From Clostridiales bacterium (GTDB lineage Bacteria > Bacillota > Clostridia > Christensenellales > UBA1242): DNA of 59,607 nt. The stretch covers positions 1 to 59,607 of the forward strand of contig SVHI01000007.1 of the NCBI GenBank assembly GCA_015055905.1, written 5' to 3'. The position numbers and the translations under genes are program-made. Position 1 is the stretch's first letter, and each line of letters starts with the position of its first letter. Below are positions 1 through 6,705 of this stretch, in pieces. The notes under the pieces are model-generated. The model was given only the letters and a program-made list of their open reading frames with translations. It ran no database searches and was not told where the DNA came from.

Positions 1-1
1 T

Positions 2-352
2 TATAATCCAAAGAACTTCGGTGTAATCCGTGGTGCAAATGGTGTTGGAAAGGTTGTTTGTGATATCGGCAACGAAATCATCAAGATTTTTATAACAGTT
101 GAAGGCGACAAAATCACAGCCGCTGAATTCCAAACTTTTGGTGGCGTTGTAGCAATCGCACTCACAAGCTTTGCAAACGACTTAATGATTGGAAAGACTT
201 TAAAAGAAGCTTCAAAAATCAGCACAACTGATATTATGAAACTTGCTGAGTCTGTTCCAGAAAACAGAATGTATCTTGTTCACGCTGTGGTTAACTGCGT
301 TCACTTGGCAGTTGAAAGCGTTTCAAAAAAAGGTGCAAAAGATATTGACTAA
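2..352 (+). CDS. IscU/NifU-like iron-sulfur scaffold protein (3' part only)
   Basis: The start lies outside the window; 116 residues are visible. The family builds Fe-S clusters with a cysteine desulfurase. The segment NPKNFGVIRGANGVGK and the later FGGVVAIALTSFAND...GKTL follow the IscU/NifU N-terminal fold. The usual cluster-ligand motif CGD appears to read GNE here, with a Cys three residues upstream (VCDIGNE). The usual FGC reads FGG. Only the third ligand region keeps a Cys (NCVHLA). A conventional cluster-holding role is therefore doubtful. The gene ends just before a bidirectional terminator. Family assignment is fairly sure, function is not. Confidence 0.65.
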   Translation, partial: YNPKNFGVIRGANGVGKVVCDIGNEIIKIFITVEGDKITAAEFQTFGGVVAIALTSFANDLMIGKTLKEASKISTTDIMKLAESVPENRMYLVHAVVNCVHLAVESVSKKGAKDID

Positions 353-370
353 TTATTTAAATTAAAACAA

Positions 371-400
371 AAATGCTGACAGATTTTGTCAGCATTTTTT
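371..400. terminator. Bidirectional terminator between the IscU-like gene and tdk
   Basis: A perfect 10-bp stem AAATGCTGAC/GTCAGCATTT encloses a 7-nt loop and is followed by a T-run. It has A-rich sequence on the other side, so it can serve both convergent genes. Confidence 0.85.
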
Positions 401-1028
401 ATTGTTCTTTTTCTTTGAGTTTAAGTGCTTTTTGTTGTTCTTTCTCGGCTTCTTTTTTCAGTTTTGCAAAGCAATCATAACACATTGCACGATATTTTTC
501 ATCGCCACCAATATCAACAACCGCGCCTGATAGCACAAGCTTTCCGTTTTTAAATCTTGCATTTATTGACGCCTTTCTTCCGCACTCGCAAATAGCTTTA
601 AGTTCGGTGAGTGAGTCAGCGATTTCCACAAGACGCTTGCTTCCAGCAAAAAGTTTTGTTCTAAAGTCGGTTTTAAGTCCATAGCATAGCACTGGAACAA
701 ATTCGGTGAGTTCTTTGAGTTCTTCAATTTGCCTTGGAGTGCAGAATTGACATTCGTCACAAATAATGACACCAACTTTTTCTTTTTTGTTATTCTTTTT
801 AAATATCTTAATCAAACTTTCTTTGCTTGTGAATGCGTAAGCCTCAGCCTCAAGCCCGATTCTGCTTTTAATCACAGCCTTTCCGCCGTGGTCATCACGG
901 TTGTCAATTTGAGGTTTAACAAGCAAAACGTTATAGCCTTGTTGTTCATAATTAAATTTTGCCATAAGCGCTTGAGCTGTTTTTGAACAACCCATAACGC
1001 CGTATTTGAAGTAAAGTTTAAAAGACAT
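399..1028 (-). CDS. tdk: Thymidine kinase
   Basis: Phosphorylates thymidine to dTMP with ATP (pyrimidine salvage, cytosol). The P-loop region is GVMGCSKT (residues 10-17), a form lacking the usual Gly before Lys, as in the known clostridial MGxSKT subgroup. The Walker B/lid motif is DECQF (91-95). Four Cys (about 147, 149, 183, 186) form the zinc site typical of type II TK. I chose the start at MSFKLYF, not the longer ORF, because GGGAGA lies just upstream and the longer N-terminus is non-homologous. 209 residues, normal for the family. Transcribed opposite to its neighbours with its own promoter. Confidence 0.9.
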   Translation of the reverse strand: MSFKLYFKYGVMGCSKTAQALMAKFNYEQQGYNVLLVKPQIDNRDDHGGKAVIKSRIGLEAEAYAFTSKESLIKIFKKNNKKEKVGVIICDECQFCTPRQIEELKELTEFVPVLCYGLKTDFRTKLFAGSKRLVEIADSLTELKAICECGRKASINARFKNGKLVLSGAVVDIGGDEKYRAMCYDCFAKLKKEAEKEQQKALKLKEKEQ

Positions 1029-1048
1029 AGTTTTTCTCCCTACAATTA

Positions 1049-1076
1049 ATTTTAAGGATTGAGAAATGTTTGTCAA
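1049..1076 (-). promoter_or_regulatory. Sigma-A-like promoter of tdk
   Basis: On the minus strand TTGACA, 16 bp, TAAAAT, ending 20 bp before the tdk start codon. Confidence 0.6.
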
Positions 1077-1157
1077 TTTTTGGATAAAGATAAAAAATTT
1101 ATAGATAAAACGCATAAATTTGCAATATTTTGCCAAACTATTTTTAGGAGGGAAAGT

Positions 1158-1424
1158 ATGGAAAATTATTGTAAAGGTTTAATGTTTGGTCTAGTTGTGG
1201 GTGCGTGCGTCGGCGCAGTAGTTGTGGCTAGAAATAAGAAATTATCCAAAAAAATCAATGAAGGCTACGAAATGGCAATGGATAAGGCTGAAGATATCAA
1301 AGAAGTTATTGAAGAGAAGAAAGAAGAAAACCTTTTTGGCTCTTCAAAGTCAGGAAATTGCTACGGCGACTGCGACGAAAAAGACGAAAAAAATAATTTT
1401 TATAAAAAACCGAAAAATAAATAA
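1158..1424 (+). CDS. Small YtxH-like membrane-anchored protein
   Basis: 88 residues. A single hydrophobic Gly/Ala-rich segment near the N-terminus (about 8-25, LMFGLVVGACVGAVVVA) is followed by a charged helical tail rich in Lys and Glu and a short Cys-containing stretch (GNCYGDCDE). This is the layout of YtxH-domain proteins, general-stress proteins of unknown biochemistry. The start follows AGGAGGGAAAGT; the longer ORF start at 1059 has no ribosome binding site and is not homologous. The gene stands alone between tdk (divergent) and ruvX. Family call rests on architecture only. Confidence 0.55.
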   Translation: MENYCKGLMFGLVVGACVGAVVVARNKKLSKKINEGYEMAMDKAEDIKEVIEEKKEENLFGSSKSGNCYGDCDEKDEKNNFYKKPKNK

Positions 1425-1430
1425 ATTTAT

Positions 1431-1459
1431 TAGACAACAAATTTTATTTATGCTATGAT
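1431..1459 (+). promoter_or_regulatory. Sigma-A-like promoter of ruvX
   Basis: TAGACA, 17 bp, TATGAT, about 30 bp before the GTG start of ruvX. The -35 begins just after the stop codon of the upstream gene. Confidence 0.65.
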
Positions 1460-1488
1460 TAACTTGTAAATTGTTGTGAGGAGTGCCT

Positions 1489-1920
1489 GTGAAAATTGTA
1501 GCATTAGACATTGGGACAGTCAGGATAGGTATTGCAACATCTGACATAATGGAAATTATAGCCTCAGCCTATGAGGTTTATAAAAGAAAACATTTGTCAG
1601 CTGATGTCAAATACATAGCCGAACTTGTTTCGAAGTTAGATGCTGGAGAAGTTGTTATAGGTCTTCCGCTCAAACTTGATGGCACAGAGGGGCAAAGTGT
1701 TGAGATGGCAAAATCCTTTGGTGAGGAGTTGTCAAAATTAATAACTGTTCCAATAGTTTATCAAGACGAGAGACTTTCAACAGTGACTGCGCAAAAAATA
1801 CTAATCGAGTCTGGAATGCGTCGTGAAAAACGCAAAGACAAAGTTGATAGCATTGCTGCAACAATTATACTACAAACCTACCTTGATAAAAAAGTGTTTA
1901 AAAAGGGTAGTTTGTTATAA
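1489..1920 (+). CDS. ruvX: Putative pre-16S rRNA nuclease / Holliday junction resolvase-like RuvX
   Basis: RNase H-fold YqgF/RuvX family, implicated in pre-16S rRNA 5' end processing and, by homology, Holliday junction resolution. The sequence shows the catalytic Asp strand ALDIGTVRIGIATSD, the VVIGLPLKLDG strand, the DERLST motif and the C-terminal acidic DKVDSIAATIIL. I prefer GTG at 1489 over GTG at 1483 because GAGGAG (1478-1483) then sits 5 nt upstream. 143 residues, typical length. It is followed by a DUF1292 gene, the same order as yrrK-yrzB in Bacillus. Confidence 0.88.
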   Translation: MKIVALDIGTVRIGIATSDIMEIIASAYEVYKRKHLSADVKYIAELVSKLDAGEVVIGLPLKLDGTEGQSVEMAKSFGEELSKLITVPIVYQDERLSTVTAQKILIESGMRREKRKDKVDSIAATIILQTYLDKKVFKKGSLL

Positions 1921-1943
1921 ATTTAATTTATAGGAGAATAATT

Positions 1944-2276
1944 ATGGCAGAAGAAAATGTAAAAGATCTTCCTGAATCAATGGAACATATGGAAGAAGAT
2001 AATGATGATGTGGTAACATTGCTTTCAGCAAACGGAGAAGAAATTGACTTTGTTGAAATTGCTGGTATCGCATACAGAGGTTCTTTCTATGCAATTTTGC
2101 AACCAGTTGAACTTCTTGAAGGTATGGACGACGATGAAGCTTTGGTATTCAAAGTAACAAGAGGCAAAGATGGTGAAGACAAGTTTGAAATCGAACTTGA
2201 TGATTCAGTAGTTGATGCCGTATTTGCTGAATATAACAAGCTTTATGAAGAAGCTCATTCTGGCGACAAGAAATAG
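1944..2276 (+). CDS. DUF1292 family protein (YrzB-like)
   Basis: Acidic 110-residue protein. The core DVVTLLSANGEEIDFVEIAGIAYRGSFYAILQPVE followed by DEALVFKV matches the DUF1292 family, whose biochemical role is unknown. It lies 23 bp after ruvX, with GGAGA before its start, so it is probably co-transcribed with it as in Bacillus. A strong terminator follows. Function is not known; the family call is confident. Confidence 0.85.
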   Translation: MAEENVKDLPESMEHMEEDNDDVVTLLSANGEEIDFVEIAGIAYRGSFYAILQPVELLEGMDDDEALVFKVTRGKDGEDKFEIELDDSVVDAVFAEYNKLYEEAHSGDKK

Positions 2277-2290
2277 TCAGGAAACCACAT

Positions 2291-2320
2291 AAAAGCCACT
2301 TTTCGTGGCTTTTATTTTTT
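2291..2320 (+). terminator. Terminator after ruvX-DUF1292
   Basis: Stem AAAAGCCAC/GTGGCTTTT (9 bp), 5-nt loop, then a T-rich run. Confidence 0.9.
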
Positions 2321-2343
2321 TATGAAAAATTTTCAAAATTTTA

Positions 2344-2372
2344 TTGCAAAAATTAATTGTTTGTGATAAAAT
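2344..2372 (+). promoter_or_regulatory. Sigma-A-like promoter of rpsB-tsf
   Basis: TTGCAA, 17 bp, TAAAAT with a TGn extended -10, about 120 bp before rpsB. Confidence 0.75.
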
Positions 2373-2377
2373 CTTGC

Positions 2378-2480
2378 TATCACACATTTGCGGTGATATT
2401 TTTGGTGTTGCGCAAAATTAAATTTTTTATGGTTTTGCGTTCCAAAAGTAGTTGACCCGCAGAGAGGGATAAACAAAAAG
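2378..2480 (+). promoter_or_regulatory. Structured 5' leader of rpsB-tsf
   Basis: The roughly 115-nt untranslated leader can form two hairpins: TATCAC/GTGATA (2378-2398) and CGCAAAA/TTTTGCG (2411-2439). A purine-rich stretch GCAGAGAGGG and then the ribosome binding site follow. Ribosomal protein leaders often bind their own product, here S2. Whether this one does is inference. Confidence 0.4.
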
Positions 2481-2494
2481 GAGAAAAGAAAATT

Positions 2495-3298
2495 ATGGCA
2501 GTTGTATCAATGAAACAACTACTCGAGGCAGGCGTTCATTTTGGTCACCCAACAAGAAAATGGAACCCAAAAATGAAGAAATACATTTTCACCGCTAGAA
2601 ATGATATTTATATCCTTGACCTTGAAAAAACAGTTACTTTGATTGATGAAGCTTATGCATTCGTTAAGTCAGTAGTAGAAGCAGGCGGAAACATTTTGTT
2701 CGTAGGAACAAAGAAACAAGCAAAAGAAGCAGTTATTGAAGAAGCACAAAGAGCAGGTATGTTCTATATGGGCAACCGTTGGCTTGGTGGCACACTCACA
2801 AACTTCAAAACTATTCGTTCAAGAGTAGACAGACTCGCAAAATTAAATCAAATGGAAACAACAGGTGAGTTCGACTTATTACCAAAGAAAGAAGTTCTTG
2901 GTCTTAAAGCAGAACGTCAAAAACTTGAAGACAACCTTGGCGGTATCAAGGAAATGAGAAGTCTTCCAGCAGCACTTTTCGTTGTTGACCCAGGCAAAGA
3001 ATATATCGCAGTTAGAGAAGCTAGATCTCTTGGAATTCCTATCGTAGCACTTGTTGACACAAACTGTGACCCAGATGTTGTTGACTATGTTATCCCAGGA
3101 AACGACGATGCAATTCGTGCAGTTAAACTCATTGCTGGTGCAATGGCTGATGCTTGTATCGAAGCAAGAGAAGGCGAAGAAGGTTTGGCTAGAATTAAAG
3201 CAGCAGAAGCTGAAGCAGAAGCAGCAAACGCTGAAACAGTTGAAGCTCCTGTAGCTGAAGAAGCTCCAGTAGCAGAAGAAACAACAGAAAATAACTAA
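2495..3298 (+). CDS. rpsB: Small ribosomal subunit protein uS2
   Basis: 30S subunit protein on the head-platform side, needed for S1 and mRNA binding. [38 protein letters not shown] and [12 protein letters not shown] are hallmark S2 stretches. 267 residues; the core is followed by an Ala/Glu-rich tail from about residue 230 ([12 protein letters not shown]...), longer and more acidic than in Bacillus. AAGGAG precedes the start. It heads a two-gene operon with tsf, the standard order. Confidence 0.97.
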   Translation: MAVVSMKQLLEAGVHFGHPTRKWNPKMKKYIFTARNDIYILDLEKTVTLIDEAYAFVKSVVEAGGNILFVGTKKQAKEAVIEEAQRAGMFYMGNRWLGGTLTNFKTIRSRVDRLAKLNQMETTGEFDLLPKKEVLGLKAERQKLEDNLGGIKEMRSLPAALFVVDPGKEYIAVREARSLGIPIVALVDTNCDPDVVDYVIPGNDDAIRAVKLIAGAMADACIEAREGEEGLARIKAAEAEAEAANAETVEAPVAEEAPVAEETTENN

Positions 3299-3324
3299 TT
3301 TTTAATAAAAAGGGGAAATTTTTT

Positions 3325-3972
3325 ATGTCATTAACAGAAGATATCAAAACACTTCGTGAGCAAACCGGTGCAGGTATGCTTGATTGTAAAAAAGCTTTAG
3401 AGCAAAATGGTGGAAATATGGACAAAGCTGCTGATTGGCTTAGAGAACAAGGTATCTCAAAAGCTGCTAAAAAAGCATCTAGAATCGCTGCTGAAGGTTC
3501 AGTATTCCTTTACAACCATATGAACGGTAAAATTGGTGTTATGTTGGAACTTAACTGTGAATCAGACTTCGTTGCTAAAAACGAAGATTTCCAAGCACTT
3601 GGACACGACATTTGCTTGCACATTGCTGCAAATGCTCCAAAATATGTTAGACGTGAAGAAGTTGACGGATCAGAACTCGAAAAAGAGAGAGAAATCCTCA
3701 GAGCTCAAGTTATCAACGAAGGCAAGCCAGAAGCTATGGCTGACAAGATTGTTGACGGAAAAATCAAGAAATATTACAAAGATGTATGTTTAGTTGAACA
3801 AGATTTCGTTAAGAATCCTGACATCACTGTTGAACAACTCGTTAACGAAGCAATCCTCAAAATCGGTGAAAAAATCACAATTAGAAGATTCGCAAGATTC
3901 GTTATGGGTGAAGGTTTGGAAAAGAAAAACGAAAACTTCGCTGAAGAAATCGACAAACAAATCAAAGGTTAA
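3325..3972 (+). CDS. tsf: Elongation factor Ts
   Basis: Nucleotide exchange factor for EF-Tu. The N-terminal UBA-like segment with LREQTGAGMLDCKKAL and the core CESDFVAKNEDF, which contains the TDFV-type EF-Tu contact, are plain. 215 residues, the short bacterial form with one core subdomain reduced. Twenty-six bp after rpsB and followed by a terminator. Unlike most bacteria, the next gene is not pyrH. Confidence 0.97.
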   Translation: MSLTEDIKTLREQTGAGMLDCKKALEQNGGNMDKAADWLREQGISKAAKKASRIAAEGSVFLYNHMNGKIGVMLELNCESDFVAKNEDFQALGHDICLHIAANAPKYVRREEVDGSELEKEREILRAQVINEGKPEAMADKIVDGKIKKYYKDVCLVEQDFVKNPDITVEQLVNEAILKIGEKITIRRFARFVMGEGLEKKNENFAEEIDKQIKG

Positions 3973-3981
3973 TCAAAACGC

Positions 3982-4013
3982 AAACGCAGGGGAAAGCCTC
4001 TGCGTTTCTTTTT
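3982..4013 (+). terminator. Terminator of rpsB-tsf
   Basis: AAACGCAG/CTGCGTTT stem with inner GG/CC pairing and an AAAG-containing loop, followed by CTTTTT. Confidence 0.88.
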
Positions 4014-4061
4014 ACTCAAAAATAATTATTAAATCATAACCAATAAAATATTTTTTAAATT

Positions 4062-4090
4062 TTGTCACACTCTGGCTCTGTTTTTATAAT
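4062..4090 (+). promoter_or_regulatory. Strong sigma-A-like promoter in the tsf-frr gap
   Basis: TTGTCA, 17 bp, TATAAT. It reads into a region with no open reading frame, about 160 bp ahead of frr, which has its own promoter. Confidence 0.7.
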
Positions 4091-4096
4091 TTTGCG

Positions 4097-4199
4097 TTAC
4101 ACTAAGTGTGAGCACGGAGGGGTGGTAGTTCGCCAAGAAGGAGGGTTCAGTTTTTATTTGCATAATTGCCCAAAAAAATCAATGTTTTAATAAAAATGA
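4097..4199 (+). other. Probably transcribed non-coding stretch in the slot of pyrH
   Basis: About 100 nt downstream of a good promoter with no start codon/ORF pairing. It holds ACACTAAGTGT (a small hairpin), two separated purine-rich boxes (CGGAGGGGTGG and AAGGAGGG), a GGTG/CGCC potential stem between them, and an AT-rich ATCAAT/ATTGAT inverted repeat near its end. It could be a small RNA or an alternative 5' leader of frr. I do not recognise a known RNA family. Confidence 0.3.
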
Positions 4200-4228
4200 T
4201 TGATAAATAAAGAAAAATCTAGTATTAT
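4200..4228 (+). promoter_or_regulatory. Sigma-A-like promoter of frr-uppS-cdsA-rseP
   Basis: TTGATA, 17 bp, TATTAT, about 29 bp before the frr start. Confidence 0.6.
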
Positions 4229-4256
4229 TAATTTGTATAAAAAGGAGAATTTTTTT

Positions 4257-4832
4257 ATGGCATACGAAAATGAAAATGTAGAAATGATATTTATCGAATT
4301 TGAAGAAGAATTAGACAAGGCATACAAACACTATGAAAGTGAACTCTCTGCAGTTCGTGCAGGAAGAGCAAATCCTCATATTTTAGATAAAATCTTGGTT
4401 GACTATTATGGAACTCCAACACCAATTCAACATATGGCAAACGTTTCAGTTCCTGAAGCAAGACAACTTTTGATTTCACCTTGGGATATTTCTAACGTAA
4501 AAAATATCTGCAAGGCTATTTTGGCTTCAGACCTTGGTTTAACACCAACTGACGACGGAAAAGTTATTAGACTTAATTTCCCAATGCTCACAGAAGAAAG
4601 AAGAAGAGAACTTGTTAAACAAACAAGAAAACTTGTTGAAGACACAAAAGTTGTTTGCAGAAACGCTCGTCGTGACGCTATTGAAGAACTCAAAAAACTT
4701 AAAAAAGATGGCGTAATCACTGAAGACGCTGAAGCATCTTATGAAAAAGACGTTCAAAAGAAACTTGATGCAATCTCTGTAAAGATTGACAAAGCTATGG
4801 ACGACAAAGAAAAAGAAATTATGCAGGTTTAA
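4257..4832 (+). CDS. frr: Ribosome recycling factor
   Basis: Splits post-termination ribosomes with EF-G. YESELSAVRAGRANPHILDKILVDYYGTPTPI and LNFPMLTEERRRELVKQTRK are family hallmarks. 191 residues from the ATG at 4257, chosen because AAAGGAG lies just upstream and the longer ORF extends into the promoter. It begins a tight run with the small ORF, uppS, cdsA and rseP. pyrH, normally just before it, is absent. Confidence 0.96.
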   Translation: MAYENENVEMIFIEFEEELDKAYKHYESELSAVRAGRANPHILDKILVDYYGTPTPIQHMANVSVPEARQLLISPWDISNVKNICKAILASDLGLTPTDDGKVIRLNFPMLTEERRRELVKQTRKLVEDTKVVCRNARRDAIEELKKLKKDGVITEDAEASYEKDVQKKLDAISVKIDKAMDDKEKEIMQV

Positions 4833-4833
4833 T

Positions 4834-5034
4834 ATGGATTTTAGTTCACTTATTGGACTTGATGAGAAAAAAGCCAAAGAAATTTTGGCTAAAAACGGCT
4901 ATAATAATATAGAAACAATCATAAATTCAAAACACAACGAACTTTGTGATTCTCTTTTGGTTTGCTCAGCAAATGAAGAGAATGGCAAGGTTTCTTTGGT
5001 GTGTGGAGAGTTTTACTTAAACATAAAGAGGTAA
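4834..5034 (+). CDS. Small unknown protein between frr and uppS
   Basis: 66 residues (MDFSSLIGLDEKKAKEIL...). The ATG lies one base after the frr stop and the gene ends 2 bp before the uppS start, so it is translationally linked to both. The layout is an N-terminal helix GLDEKKAKEILAKNGY, then a strand-rich C-terminal half ending VSLVCGEFYLNIKR. This loosely recalls small potato-inhibitor/I78-type folds, but I would not assign it. Two Cys. No known function. Confidence 0.6.
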   Translation: MDFSSLIGLDEKKAKEILAKNGYNNIETIINSKHNELCDSLLVCSANEENGKVSLVCGEFYLNIKR

Positions 5035-5036
5035 AT

Positions 5037-5753
5037 ATGTTTTTTAAAAAGAAAAAAAATCAAATAGACTTTGAACACTTGCCACTTCACTTGGCTTTCA
5101 TTTGTGATGGAAACAGACGTTGGGCAAGAAACAGAGGTCTTCCAACACTCCTTGGTCACAAAGAAGGTCTCGAAGCAGTAAAGCGTGTTGTTAAAAGAGG
5201 CGCAGAACTTGGAATTAAAAATATGACATTCTTCTGTTTTTCTACTGAAAATTTTGATAGAAGCAAAGAAGAAATTGATTATTTGTTTGATTTGTTCCGT
5301 GGTGTTCGTGAACTTAAACCAAAACTCATTGAACTTGGTTACAAACTTCATCATACTGGCGACAAGTCAATGCTTCCTGATGACGTAAATGCAATTATGG
5401 ACGAACTTGAAAAAGACACCGCTGCTGGCGAGAATGGAACTGTTAACCTTGCAATCGCTTATGGTGGAAGAAATGATATCGTCAATGCTGCAAAACGCAT
5501 TGTTAAAGAAAAGGTTAAACCTGAAGATATCACTGAAGCAAGTTTCAAAAACTACTTAACAACTGGTGATATGCCAGACGTTGACCTTTTGGTGAGAACC
5601 AGTGGTGAACAAAGAATTAGTGGTTATTTGCTTTACAATATGGCTTATGCAGAACTCTATTTCGTTCAAAAACATTGGCCTTCATTCAAGGCAGAAGATG
5701 TTGACGATTGCGTTATCGAATTCCAAAAAAGACATCGTAGATTTGGCAAATAG
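5037..5753 (+). CDS. uppS: Undecaprenyl diphosphate synthase (cis-prenyltransferase)
   Basis: Adds isopentenyl units to farnesyl diphosphate to make the C55 carrier lipid for wall polymers. The motif FICDGNRRWARNRG with the catalytic Asp, FCFSTENF(DR), and the C-terminal LLVRTSGEQRISGYLLYNMAYAELYF are all intact. 238 residues. Start is the ATG after AAAGAGGTAAAT, not the upstream in-frame ATG at 5001, which lies inside the previous gene. It is followed by cdsA 8 bp later, the usual order. Confidence 0.95.
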   Translation: MFFKKKKNQIDFEHLPLHLAFICDGNRRWARNRGLPTLLGHKEGLEAVKRVVKRGAELGIKNMTFFCFSTENFDRSKEEIDYLFDLFRGVRELKPKLIELGYKLHHTGDKSMLPDDVNAIMDELEKDTAAGENGTVNLAIAYGGRNDIVNAAKRIVKEKVKPEDITEASFKNYLTTGDMPDVDLLVRTSGEQRISGYLLYNMAYAELYFVQKHWPSFKAEDVDDCVIEFQKRHRRFGK

Positions 5754-5761
5754 GAGAGATT

Positions 5762-6667
5762 ATGAAAAAAAGATTAATCAGCAGCGTTTTTATTGTTGCT
5801 TTCACTCTTGCTTTTGTGCTCTTAAAACAAGTTCACGCTTTGTTTTTTGATGCGTTTGCACTTTTGATTTCTTATGCTTCGCTTAGAGAAATCATTAAAG
5901 CGCAAGGCGAAAGAGCAGTTGAAAAATCAACACAAATTGCACTTTATTTGGTGCCTGCTGCACAATTTTCAATTTACTTTTTTGCTAGCGGATATTTAGC
6001 GCTAGTTTTGCATATTGCGCTTGCCGCAGTTTTGTTCATTTATCTTTTGTCTCAAGATATGTCTGTTTACGCAAAAGATAGACGCCTTGGAACAACCGAG
6101 CCAAATGCTGAAGTGTTAAATCAACACTTGTTTGACAGAACAAAGAGGGGAATGATGATTTTTGCTTATCCGCTTCTTCCTATTTCGTTCTTGTTTGCGC
6201 TCAACCATTTGCCTTATGAAGTGGGATATATGGGTATAATTTTGACCATTGTTATTGCAATGCTCACTGACACCTGTGCATATCTTTTCGGTATGGGCTT
6301 TGGACACAGAAAACTTATTCCTGAAGTTTCACCAAAGAAGACTATTGAAGGCTGCATTGGTGGCTTTGTTGGTGGACTTATTGGCGTGGTTATCTGTTAT
6401 TTGGTATTCAAATTTGCGGGTTGGTTCTCAGTGCTTGAAACTGTAAGTTCTGGTGTTTCAATTTGTGCATTTTTGATTCTTGGTGTGGTTGGTTCATACA
6501 TCAACCAACTTGGCGACCTTGTTGCTTCTGCATACAAGAGAAAATTTAATATTAAAGACTTTTCAAACATCTTCCCAGGTCACGGCGGATTTATGGACAG
6601 AGTTGATGGACAGATGTTTGTTGCAATCGTTGTTTATGTTGGCTTAGCATTACTTTTTGTTGTATAA
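5762..6667 (+). CDS. cdsA: Phosphatidate cytidylyltransferase
   Basis: Makes CDP-diacylglycerol from phosphatidate and CTP, at the head of phospholipid synthesis. Polytopic membrane protein of 301 residues with about eight hydrophobic segments. The C-terminal signature KRKFNIKDFSNIFPGHGGFMDRVDG fits the CDS-type pattern, and SPKKTIEG precedes it. AGGAGAG before the ATG. dxr, which normally follows, is missing; rseP comes next after 38 bp. Confidence 0.95.
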   Translation: MKKRLISSVFIVAFTLAFVLLKQVHALFFDAFALLISYASLREIIKAQGERAVEKSTQIALYLVPAAQFSIYFFASGYLALVLHIALAAVLFIYLLSQDMSVYAKDRRLGTTEPNAEVLNQHLFDRTKRGMMIFAYPLLPISFLFALNHLPYEVGYMGIILTIVIAMLTDTCAYLFGMGFGHRKLIPEVSPKKTIEGCIGGFVGGLIGVVICYLVFKFAGWFSVLETVSSGVSICAFLILGVVGSYINQLGDLVASAYKRKFNIKDFSNIFPGHGGFMDRVDGQMFVAIVVYVGLALLFVV

Positions 6668-6705
6668 TTTGCAAGTTTTAACATAAAATTTATTAAGGAG
6701 AAAAT

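Noticed and set aside
4097-4199. Known riboswitch or SRP/6S RNA before frr
   Set aside because: Tried to match to fluoride, guanidine, SRP and other short motifs by eye; none fits.
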